5,892 nucleotides of DNA from Phenylobacterium sp. (GTDB taxonomy: Bacteria; Pseudomonadota; Alphaproteobacteria; Caulobacterales; Caulobacteraceae). A program made the position numbers and the translations under genes. The number at the start of each line of letters is the position of its first letter. Within the stretch, counting starts at the first letter, position 1. The notes under the pieces are model-generated. The model was not told the DNA's origin, searched no databases, and saw nothing but the letters and a program-made list of their open reading frames with translations. The stretch lies in the NCBI GenBank assembly GCA_028698405.1, contig JAQVDF010000139.1, forward strand, positions 1-5,892, in the 5' to 3' direction. Positions 1 through 5,892 of this stretch are shown piece by piece.

Positions 1-104
1 GCAAGAGCCTGGAGCCGACCCCCGCCTCGCACGTCGCGGCGCCGGTCGAAGCCCAGCCGTTGCCCGCGGAGGAGGCGGCCGACCTTGCCCTGCCGCATGG
101 CTGA
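1..104 (+). CDS. C-terminal end of an unidentified protein (partial)
   Basis: The reading frame whose first complete codon begins at base 3 is open to a TGA at 102-104. It encodes 33 residues rich in Pro, Ala and Glu, ending in LALPHG. Nearly every codon ends in G or C, as in the confident genes of this window, which supports real coding over chance. The stop overlaps the proposed ATG of the next gene by 8 bases, so the two are probably co-transcribed and translationally coupled. The tail has no motif I recognise and looks like a low-complexity, possibly disordered C-terminus. The other two forward frames are also open over this short stretch, so frame choice rests on codon bias and the overlap. 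No function is assigned. Confidence 0.55.
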   Translation, partial: KSLEPTPASHVAAPVEAQPLPAEEAADLALPHG

Positions 105-621
105 CCTGCCCAGCGTGCTCCTCAGCGAGGCGGAGGTGGCCGCCCGCGTCGAGGCCCTCGCCCGAGAGATCGCCCCGCGCACCGACGACGAAACCGTCGC
201 CGTCTGCCTGCTGACCGGCGGCCTGTGGTTCGCCGCCGACCTGACCCGCGCCCTGGCCAGGATCGGCCGCCATCTGCGCTTCGACGCCCTGTGGCTGGCC
301 TCCTACGGCGACGCGCGCGCCAGCCTCGGCCGCTGCGAGGTGCGCGCCGACCTGCAGCGGCCGCTGATGGGGCGTCACGCGCTGGTGATCGACGACGTGT
401 TCGACACCGGCCTGTCGCTCAGCGAGGCCGCCCGCCTGGTCCGCGACGCCGGCGCCGCCGAGGTGCTCACCGCCGTCTTCGCCCGCAAGCCCTGGCCGAC
501 GCAGCGCCCCATCGAGCCCGACTTCGTCGCCTGGGAAGCCCCCGCCCGCTTCCTCGTCGGCTACGGCATGGACCGCGCCGGCGAGCTCCGCGGCCTGCCG
601 TACGTCGGGACGATGGACTAG
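97..621 (+). CDS. hpt: Hypoxanthine phosphoribosyltransferase-like purine salvage enzyme
   Basis: A 174-residue type I phosphoribosyltransferase, close to the length of E. coli Hpt. The family transfers phosphoribose from PRPP to hypoxanthine or guanine, giving IMP or GMP in the cytosol. The PRPP-binding motif VIDDVFDTGLSL lies at about residues 97-108; its acidic pair is Asp-Asp where HPRTs usually have Glu-Asp. Lys131 (ARKP) fits the purine-contacting lysine. The C-terminal block VGYGMDRAGELRGLPYVG (about 154-171) matches the HPRT pattern, with Asp159 at the conserved Asp. Residues 38-42 (LLTGG) correspond to PRPP loop I, where Thr replaces the usual Lys or Arg. ATG 97 was chosen because it overlaps the upstream stop. 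A TTG at 85 in the same frame sits 9 bases after GGAGGAGG (68-75) and would add four residues, so it is a serious alternative. The family is secure; base preference is not. Confidence 0.88.
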   Translation: MADLPSVLLSEAEVAARVEALAREIAPRTDDETVAVCLLTGGLWFAADLTRALARIGRHLRFDALWLASYGDARASLGRCEVRADLQRPLMGRHALVIDDVFDTGLSLSEAARLVRDAGAAEVLTAVFARKPWPTQRPIEPDFVAWEAPARFLVGYGMDRAGELRGLPYVGTMD

Positions 622-645
622 GGCGCGGCAACGCCCCCCTGAGGC

Positions 646-736
646 CGCGGCGGTGGAAGGTGACAGGTAGCGCTGCGCGCAACCAGTCACCGGCGCGTCC
701 CGGTGACTGGTTGGCCGAAGGCCTACCACCGCCGCG
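646..736. repeat. Outer 11-bp inverted repeat enclosing the terminator
   Basis: CGCGGCGGTGG at 646-656 is exactly complementary to CCACCGCCGCG at 726-736, so the two arms bracket the 681-712 hairpin and could stack with it into a larger cruciform or long stem. The right arm lies just beyond the stop of the - strand small membrane protein gene (740). GC-rich repeats of this size can arise by chance in this composition, so the functional status is uncertain. Confidence 0.35.
681..712. terminator. Probable bidirectional terminator hairpin in convergent gap
   Basis: Bases 681-693 and 700-712 form a perfect 13-bp inverted repeat with a 6-base loop (694-699). It lies 59 bases after the stop of the + strand HPRT-like gene and 27 bases beyond the stop of the - strand small membrane protein gene, so it could end transcription from both sides. 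Neither side has a good T-tract, as is common in high-GC genomes. The role as terminator is inferred from position and stem strength. Confidence 0.6.
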
Positions 737-739
737 CCG

Positions 740-922
740 TCAGACCTCGCGGCTCTGGCGGACCAGCATGACGGCGGTGAGCATGCCCACGAGAGCGCCG
801 ACGACGCCCGGCGGCGCCGGCTCCACCCCGAAGACGCGGGCGGCGATGGCCGCCGTGGCGCCTAGGAACAGGCCGAGCGCTAGACAGAGAAGAACTGTTC
901 TGACGATTTCGAAGACGTGCAT
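740..922 (-). CDS. Small two-helix inner membrane protein, XapX/DUF1427-like
   Basis: A 60-residue protein with two hydrophobic segments, about residues 9-28 and 39-54, a short turn between them and a charged C-terminal tail (RQSREV). The turn and second helix, GVEPAPPGVVGALVG (about 32-46), resemble the XapX/DUF1427 pattern, in which a PAPP motif precedes a Gly/Leu-rich helix; this is a pattern-level match of moderate strength. The function of that family is not established. The ATG at 920-922 is preceded by a purine-rich GGGGTGGGA about three bases upstream, which may be the ribosome site. The first 15 codons are less GC-rich (AGA, ACA, GTT, CTT, CTA) than the rest. It follows lysA on the same strand after 100 bases, probably with its own promoter. 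An open frame starting at 935 in another phase encodes an Arg-rich product and was rejected. Confidence 0.65.
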   Translation of the reverse strand: MHVFEIVRTVLLCLALGLFLGATAAIAARVFGVEPAPPGVVGALVGMLTAVMLVRQSREV

Positions 923-937
923 GGTCCCACCCCATAG

Positions 938-976
938 GGCGGAGGTCGGCCTGCTCCGAGGCCTTGTTGCTCCGCC
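938..976 (-). other. Nested stem-loop between lysA and the small membrane gene
   Basis: GGCGGAG (938-944) pairs perfectly with CTCCGCC (970-976). Inside it GGCCT (948-952) pairs with AGGCC (959-963) around a six-base loop. On the - strand this structure lies 47 bases after the lysA stop and 15 bases before the next start codon. It could be a lysA terminator, a leader structure of the small gene, or neither. There is no T-tract on the exit side. Confidence 0.35.
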
Positions 977-987
977 GCCCCTCTTCG

Positions 988-1003
988 TTAACTCGCCGTC
1001 AAC
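988..1003. promoter_or_regulatory. Near-consensus CtrA-like box TTAA-N7-TCAAC
   Basis: On the + strand TTAA (988-991), seven bases and TCAAC (999-1003) match the Caulobacterales CtrA recognition pattern TTAA-N7-TTAAC at all but one specified base. It lies in an AT-richer patch (about 987-1012) upstream of the small membrane protein gene and just past the lysA stop. Read on the - strand, TTGACGG (996-1002) fits a Caulobacter -35 element, but no good -10 follows. The assignment depends on the organism really being a CtrA-using alphaproteobacterium. Confidence 0.3.
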
Positions 1004-1022
1004 TGTACAACTTGGGAATGGG

Positions 1023-2291
1023 TCAGAGCCAGTCCGGAGACGACTCCCGCGACAGCATGTCCTCGTACGAGGGCCGGGCGCGCACCACGGCCCAGCGGTC
1101 GCCGTTCACCAGCACCTCCGGTGTCAGCGGCCGGCTATTGTATTCGCTGGACATCGTCGCCCCGTAGGCGCCGGCGGTCATGAAGGCCACCAGGTCGCCG
1201 GCCTCCAGTGGCGGCAGCCGCCGGTCGCGCGCGAAGGTGTCGCCGGTCTCGCAGATCGGCCCGACGACGTCGTAAGCCAGCGCCTCGCCCTCGCGCGGCC
1301 TCACCGGGCGGATGTCGTGGAAGGCGTCGTACATGGCGGGCCGCAGCAGGTCGTTCATGGCTGCGTCCAGCACCACGAAGCGCCGGCCGTCCGGCCGGGC
1401 GATGACGTAGAGCACCTTGGCCACCAGCACGCCGGCGTTGGCGGCGATCATCCGGCCGGGCTCGAAGGCGAGCTGCACGCCGAGGTCGCCCACGACGGCG
1501 GCGATGCGCGCGGCGTACTCGGCGGGCGAGGGCGGTTCGGGCTGGTTGAAGTAGGGCACGCCGAGGCCGCCGCCGAGGTCGAGCCGCTCGACCGAAAGGC
1601 CCTCGGCCCGCAGGCCCTCGACCAGGCCGCGCATCTTGCGGGCCGCCTCCTCCATCGAGGCGAGGTCGGAGATCTGGCTGCCGATGTGGCAGGCCAGGCC
1701 CACCGGGTTGAGGCCGGCGCTGTTGGCGGCGCGTGCGTAGAGTCGGCCGACGTCCTGCAGGGCGACGCCGAACTTGGAATCCGCCTTGCCGGTGGAGATC
1801 TTGTCGTGGGCGCCTGCCTTGACGTCGGGGTTCACCCGCAGGGCGACGTCGGCGCGCACGCCCTTGTCGCGGGCGACCTTCTCGACCAGCTCGAGTTCGG
1901 GCTCGGACTCGATGTTGATCTCCAGCACGCCCGCGTCGAGCGCGAAGGCGATCTCGGCGGCGGTCTTGCCGACCCCGGAGAACAGGATGCGGTCGGCCGG
2001 AATCTGCGCCGCGAGCGCGCGCCGGATCTCGCCCTCGGAGACGGTATCGGCCCCCGCGCCCAGCCGCCCGAGCGTGCGCAGCACGGCGACGTTGGAATTG
2101 GCCTTCACCGCATAGGCGATCAGCGGATCGCCGAGGCCGGCGCCGACCAGGGCCTCGCGCAGCACCTGGTAGTGCCGCTCCAGGGTGGCGGTGGAGTAGA
2201 CGTAGACGGGCGTGCCCACGTCCTCGGCGATGCGGCGCAGCGAGACGCCCTCGCAGGCGAGCTCGCCCCCCGTCAGCTCGAAGTGATTCAT
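1023..2291 (-). CDS. lysA: Diaminopimelate decarboxylase
   Basis: A 422-residue fold-III PLP enzyme of normal length that decarboxylates meso-diaminopimelate to L-lysine, the last step of the DAP pathway, in the cytosol. Lys63 in YAVKAN is the Schiff-base lysine. CHIGSQ (201-206) carries the His that stacks on PLP. LDLGGGLGVPY (238-248) and EPGR (277-280) bind the cofactor phosphate. CETGD (347-351) supplies the active-site Cys contributed across the dimer, and GAYG (374-377) the conserved Tyr. The N-terminal MNHF start is typical of alphaproteobacterial LysA. The ATG shares an ATGA with the lipoprotein stop, and the 20 bases before it show no Shine-Dalgarno, so translation is probably coupled to the lipoprotein gene. 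Identification is near certain. Confidence 0.97.
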   Translation of the reverse strand: MNHFELTGGELACEGVSLRRIAEDVGTPVYVYSTATLERHYQVLREALVGAGLGDPLIAYAVKANSNVAVLRTLGRLGAGADTVSEGEIRRALAAQIPADRILFSGVGKTAAEIAFALDAGVLEINIESEPELELVEKVARDKGVRADVALRVNPDVKAGAHDKISTGKADSKFGVALQDVGRLYARAANSAGLNPVGLACHIGSQISDLASMEEAARKMRGLVEGLRAEGLSVERLDLGGGLGVPYFNQPEPPSPAEYAARIAAVVGDLGVQLAFEPGRMIAANAGVLVAKVLYVIARPDGRRFVVLDAAMNDLLRPAMYDAFHDIRPVRPREGEALAYDVVGPICETGDTFARDRRLPPLEAGDLVAFMTAGAYGATMSSEYNSRPLTPEVLVNGDRWAVVRARPSYEDMLSRESSPDWL

Positions 2292-2590
2292 CGGCGCGGG
2301 TTGTTGTACGGGTCGGGAAGAACGCCCTGCGGCGGGGCCCGGCCGGGATCCTGCGGACCGCCCTCGATCGGCAGGGTGCGCGGCGGGGCCGGGTCGGACG
2401 TGCGGTCGCGCGGATCGACGGTGTCGACCGGGCGCGACGGATCGCGGGCACGTTCGGCCTCGTCGGCGTCGGCGGTGGTGGCGCGGCCGGCGCCGAACAG
2501 CGGGCCGGGGCGCTGAAGCTCGCCCGTCTTGCCGCAGCCGGCCAGGGCTGTGGCGGCGATCAGGCCGACGATCGCGAGGCGAGGGGTCAT
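2288..2590 (-). CDS. lptM: LptM/YifL-like small outer-membrane lipoprotein
   Basis: A 100-residue lipoprotein. A signal peptide (residues 1-18: Lys-free n-region with Arg4, hydrophobic core 5-17) ends in the lipobox Leu16-Ala-Gly-Cys19. Mature residues [15 protein letters not shown] (19-33) resemble the N-terminus of E. coli LptM/YifL (CGLKGPL), a protein reported to help oxidative maturation of the LPS translocon LptD/LptE. The rest is hydrophilic, rich in Pro, Asp and Arg, and probably disordered; E. coli LptM is about 67 residues, so this tail is longer. The start at 2588-2590 overlaps the argH stop as ATGA and has a strong AAGGAG eight bases upstream. The stop overlaps the lysA start the same way. 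A small lipoprotein beside a DAP-pathway gene also occurs in E. coli (yifL next to dapF). The lipoprotein call is firm; the LptM role rests on similarity of a short segment. Confidence 0.85.
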   Translation of the reverse strand: MTPRLAIVGLIAATALAGCGKTGELQRPGPLFGAGRATTADADEAERARDPSRPVDTVDPRDRTSDPAPPRTLPIEGGPQDPGRAPPQGVLPDPYNNPRR

Positions 2591-4005
2591 TTCAGCATCT
2601 CCTTCCAGCGCGCCACCTGGGCGCGCACTTGGTCCGGCGCGGTTCCGCCATAGCTCTTGCGGCTGGCCGCAGAGGCGGCCGGGGTCAGCACCTCGTAAAC
2701 GTCGGCCGTGATGGCCGGGTCGAGCGCCTGCAGCTCGGCGAGCGGCAGCTCGGCCAGGTCCACGCCCAGGGCCTCGGCCCGCTTCACCGCGGCCCCGGTC
2801 AGATGGTGGGCCTGGCGGAACGGCAGGTCCAGCCTGCGCACCAGCCAGTCGGCGAGATCGGTGGCGGTCGAGAACCCGGCGCCGGCCGCCGCGGCCATCC
2901 GCTCGGGCACGGGTTCGAGGTCGGCGATCATGCCGGTCATCGCCGCCAGCGAAATCTCCAGGGAGTCGAAGGCCTCGAAGGTGGGGACCTTGTCCTCCTG
3001 CATGTCCTTCGAATAGGCGAGCGGCAGGCCCTTCATCACCATCGTCAGCTGGGTGAAGGCGGCCAGCGCCCGGCCGGCCTTGCCGCGCACCAGTTCGGCC
3101 GCGTCCGGGTTCTTCTTCTGCGGCATGATCGACGAGCCGGTGGTGAAGGAGTCCGACAGCCTGATGAAGCCGAACTGCGGCGTCATCCAGACGACGATCT
3201 CCTCGGCCAGCCGCGACAGGTGGGTGGCGCAGATCGCCCCCGCCGCCAGCGCTTCCAGCGCGAAGTCGCGGTCGGACACCGCGTCCAGCGAGTTGGCCAT
3301 CGGGGCGTCGAATCCCAACGCCTGCGCCGTCGCGTGCCGGTCGATGGGGAAGGGCGAGCCGGCCAGGGCGGCCGCGCCAAGCGGGCTCTCGTTCATCCGC
3401 CGGCGAGCGTCGGCGAAGCGAGAGGCGTCGCGCCCGAACATCTCCACATAGGCCATCAGGTGGTGGCCGAAGGTGACCGGCTGGGCGGGCTGCAGGTGGG
3501 TGAAGCCGGGCATCAGCGTCTCGGCGTTGGCCTCGGCCTTGGCCAGCAGCGCCCGCTGCAGGCCGCGCAGCTGTTCCAGCGTGCGGTCGAAGGCCTCGCG
3601 CACCCACAGGCGGAAGTCGAGGGCGACCTGGTCGTTGCGGCTGCGGGCGGTGTGCAGCCGCCCCGCCACCGGTCCGATCAGCTCGGCGAGCCGGGCCTCC
3701 ACGTTCATGTGGATGTCCTCGAACTCGTCGCGGAACGGGAAGGCGCCCTCGGCCATCTCGCGGCCGACCGCCTCCAGGCCCTTCTGGATGGCGGCCTCGT
3801 CCTCGCTTGAAATAACCCCCTGCTTGCGCAACATCGCCGCGTGCGCCCGGGAGCCGGCCAGATCCTGCTCGGCCAGCCGCCGGTCGAAGCCAATGGAGAC
3901 GTTGATGGCCTGCATCAGCGCATCGGGCCGGGCGGAGAAGCGCCCACCCCACATGGCCTGACCGGTCGGCGGTTTGGCTGAATCGTTCGAGGAAGAGTCC
4001 GACAT
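2587..4005 (-). CDS. argH: Argininosuccinate lyase
   Basis: A 472-residue member of the fumarase/aspartase superfamily that splits argininosuccinate into arginine and fumarate, the last step of arginine synthesis; active as a cytosolic homotetramer. The N-terminal block [11 protein letters not shown] starts at residue 18. HTARSRNDQ (118-126), THLQPAQP (169-176, catalytic His170) and the superfamily signature [11 protein letters not shown] (290-300, catalytic Ser loop) are intact, as is the C-terminal SYGGTAP (451-457). The start at 4003-4005 gives a 17-residue polar extension like other alphaproteobacterial ArgH proteins. Alternatives are ATG 4015-4017 in the same frame, inside tlpA, and the ATG of MWGG. 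No start has a good Shine-Dalgarno. The gene heads the operon with the lipoprotein gene and lysA, and its stop shares ATGA with the lipoprotein start. Any promoter must lie inside tlpA. Function is near certain; the exact start is less so. Confidence 0.96.
   Translation of the reverse strand: MSDSSSNDSAKPPTGQAMWGGRFSARPDALMQAINVSIGFDRRLAEQDLAGSRAHAAMLRKQGVISSEDEAAIQKGLEAVGREMAEGAFPFRDEFEDIHMNVEARLAELIGPVAGRLHTARSRNDQVALDFRLWVREAFDRTLEQLRGLQRALLAKAEANAETLMPGFTHLQPAQPVTFGHHLMAYVEMFGRDASRFADARRRMNESPLGAAALAGSPFPIDRHATAQALGFDAPMANSLDAVSDRDFALEALAAGAICATHLSRLAEEIVVWMTPQFGFIRLSDSFTTGSSIMPQKKNPDAAELVRGKAGRALAAFTQLTMVMKGLPLAYSKDMQEDKVPTFEAFDSLEISLAAMTGMIADLEPVPERMAAAAGAGFSTATDLADWLVRRLDLPFRQAHHLTGAAVKRAEALGVDLAELPLAELQALDPAITADVYEVLTPAASAASRKSYGGTAPDQVRAQVARWKEMLK
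2599..2604 (-). promoter_or_regulatory. Strong ribosome binding site for the lipoprotein gene
   Basis: On the - strand AAGGAG lies inside the end of argH, separated by eight bases from the lipoprotein ATG at 2588-2590. It is the clearest Shine-Dalgarno in the - strand operon and fixes that start. It may also feed ribosomes to lysA through the downstream ATGA overlap. Confidence 0.75.
3989..3997 (+). promoter_or_regulatory. Ribosome binding site for tlpA, inside argH
   Basis: GAGGAAGAG on the + strand ends eight bases before the tlpA ATG at 4006 and supports that start. On the opposite strand these bases encode the Ser-rich N-terminus of ArgH (residues about 3-6), so one stretch serves as coding sequence for one gene and as ribosome site for the other. 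Confidence 0.65.
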
Positions 4006-4008
4006 ATG
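4003..4008. other. Back-to-back divergent start codons (CATATG)
   Basis: The palindrome CATATG contains the argH ATG on the - strand (4005-4003) and the tlpA ATG on the + strand (4006-4008), with no base between them. Promoters and any 5' leaders of each gene must therefore lie inside the other gene's coding region, unless the transcripts are leaderless. Confidence 0.7.
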
Positions 4009-4623
4009 AGCGATCATCCGGCGGCGAAGCCCAGCGGCGGTATCCTGAAGTGGGCGCTCTGGGGCGTCGCCGTCCTCGGCGTCGCGGCGGTTCTCTACAT
4101 CATGGGAAGCGCTCTCATCAAACCCGATGGCGGCGGCTCGCTGAAGCGGCTGGCGAAGGGCGAGATGGCCAAGCTGGAGACGCCGCTGCCGCCGAGCCGC
4201 GCCCCAGACCACGTGTTCTACGACGCCGGCGGCCAGCCGGTGCGGCTCGCCGACTTCAAGGGCCAGGTGGTGGTGATGAACATCTGGGCGACGTGGTGCG
4301 GGCCCTGCGTGCTGGAGATGCCCACCCTGGCCGCGCTGCAGAAGAGCTACGCTGGCCGGCCCGTGAAGGTGGTGGCGATCAGCGTCGACCGCGATCAGGA
4401 CCTGGACAAGGCCAGGGCCTTCATCGGCCAGCACGCGCCGCTCGACTTCTACATCGACCGCGAGCGGAAAATTTCCTTCGTGCTGAGCCCGCCTGCCGCC
4501 GGCATGCCGACGACGGTGATCTACGGGCGGGACGGCGTCGAGCGAGCCCGCCTGGCCGGCGAGGCCGACTGGACCAGCCCCGAGGCGCGGGCGGTCATCG
4601 ACAGTGTATTGGCCGGCGGCTGA
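4006..4623 (+). CDS. tlpA: Membrane-anchored periplasmic thioredoxin-like protein, TlpA type
   Basis: A 205-residue thiol-disulfide oxidoreductase. The first 15 residues are cytoplasmic and polar, one transmembrane segment spans about 14-36 with no cleavage or lipobox motif, and a linker rich in Lys, Pro and Gly leads to a thioredoxin domain from about 63. The redox motif WCGPC is at 97-101 inside [10 protein letters not shown], and the cis-proline loop GMPTT is at 167-171. These features fit TlpA/ResA/CcmG-type reductases that reduce periplasmic cysteines, for example in cytochrome oxidase or cytochrome c assembly; in Caulobacter a TlpA receives electrons from an ScsB-type membrane transporter. 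The exact client cannot be read here, and no cytochrome or Scs gene is nearby. It is divergent from argH with abutting start codons and its Shine-Dalgarno lies within argH. Codon use is like its neighbours. Confidence 0.92.
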   Translation: MSDHPAAKPSGGILKWALWGVAVLGVAAVLYIMGSALIKPDGGGSLKRLAKGEMAKLETPLPPSRAPDHVFYDAGGQPVRLADFKGQVVVMNIWATWCGPCVLEMPTLAALQKSYAGRPVKVVAISVDRDQDLDKARAFIGQHAPLDFYIDRERKISFVLSPPAAGMPTTVIYGRDGVERARLAGEADWTSPEARAVIDSVLAGG

Positions 4624-4686
4624 TGCAGCGCGCGGGCGCAACTTGAGCGCGTAGTGAACACCGATCTCCCACCCCAGGGCGGCGTC

Positions 4687-4697
4687 TTTACCGTAAA
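4687..4697. repeat. 11-base palindrome TTTACCGTAAA
   Basis: TTTAC and GTAAA are complementary around a central C in the gap between tlpA and the histidine kinase gene. It is AT-rich against a GC-rich background, which would suit an operator, but its size allows chance occurrence and no second copy is seen in the window. Confidence 0.25.
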
Positions 4698-4711
4698 AAC
4701 AGGCGCTTAGC

Positions 4712-4732
4712 GGCTCGCGTCAGGCGCGAGCC
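4712..4732 (+). terminator. Candidate hairpin terminator after tlpA
   Basis: GGCTCGCG (4712-4719) and CGCGAGCC (4725-4732) form a perfect 8-bp stem with the loop TCAGG. It lies 88 bases after the tlpA stop and 60 bases before the kinase start. The following bases, AAGGAATATTTC, are AT-rich but contain no T-run. It may end tlpA transcription or belong to the leader of the kinase gene. Confidence 0.45.
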
Positions 4733-4792
4733 AAGGAATATTTCACACTTGTCGCGATCAATGGACGCCTATCGGGGGGACGATGGGCAGAG

Positions 4793-5892
<1,100 letters not shown>

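Noticed and set aside
723..935. 70-codon - strand frame overlapping the small membrane protein gene
   Set aside because: Its product is Arg-rich and without hydrophobic helices, whereas the 740-922 phase gives two clean membrane helices, a PAPP motif and a plausible ribosome site.
225..2516. Long + strand open frame of 763 codons across the HPRT-like gene, the small membrane gene, lysA and the lipoprotein gene
   Set aside because: It crosses four better-supported genes in the wrong phase or antisense. Its product is dominated by Arg, Pro, Gly and His in low-complexity runs, as expected for shadow frames in a high-GC genome.
2629..3810. 393-codon + strand open frame antisense to argH
   Set aside because: ArgH on the other strand has all its family motifs. 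The antisense product has no recognisable domain and its openness follows from the GC-biased third positions of argH.
2288..3952. 554-codon - strand frame ending as the lipoprotein
   Set aside because: Only the last 100 codons, from the ATG at 2590, form the lipoprotein with signal peptide and lipobox. The upstream part is an out-of-phase reading of argH rich in Arg and Gly.
4006..4641. Upstream extension of the argH frame through tlpA on the - strand
   Set aside because: The extension is antisense to tlpA, encodes a His/Arg/Gly/Val-rich sequence and precedes the natural ArgH N-terminus, so it is a shadow.

Overview
The window looks like an ordinary chromosomal segment of a high-GC alphaproteobacterium, most likely of the Caulobacterales (Caulobacter/Phenylobacterium type). 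This is inferred from the strong G/C bias at third codon positions, the alphaproteobacterial style of the ArgH N-terminus, and the arrangement argH - small lipoprotein - lysA with a divergent tlpA. I see no mobile element, CRISPR array, rRNA/tRNA gene, phage gene or recognisable defence system. No gene-free stretch exceeds 300 bases.

Layout. On the + strand, the tail of an unidentified gene (1-104) overlaps a 174-residue hypoxanthine-phosphoribosyltransferase-like gene (97-621). A convergent gap (622-739) holds a perfect 13-bp inverted repeat, probably a bidirectional terminator. On the - strand follow a 60-residue two-helix membrane protein (740-922), a 100-base gap with a nested stem-loop and a CtrA-like box, then lysA (1023-2291), an LptM/YifL-like lipoprotein (2288-2590) and argH (2587-4005). 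Transcription of this block runs argH -> lipoprotein -> lysA, joined by two 4-base ATGA stop/start overlaps. On the + strand, tlpA (4006-4623) is divergent from argH with no base between their start codons, which together form CATATG. A 169-base gap with a hairpin and a small palindrome precedes a PAS-PAS-histidine kinase gene that runs off the right edge (4793-5892).

How the genes relate. ArgH makes arginine from argininosuccinate and LysA makes lysine from meso-diaminopimelate, so the - strand operon carries the last steps of two basic amino acid pathways. The lipoprotein between them resembles the small protein that in E. coli helps mature the LPS translocon. TlpA is a membrane-anchored periplasmic thioredoxin. 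The HPRT-like enzyme belongs to purine salvage. The kinase is a sensor whose ligand and partner cannot be read from this window.

The points most worth a second look are architectural: the zero-gap divergent starts of argH and tlpA, the doubly coupled operon in which lysA has no visible Shine-Dalgarno, the competing hairpins in the convergent gap, and the near-consensus CtrA box upstream of the small membrane protein. I found no convincing sign of a previously undescribed system.
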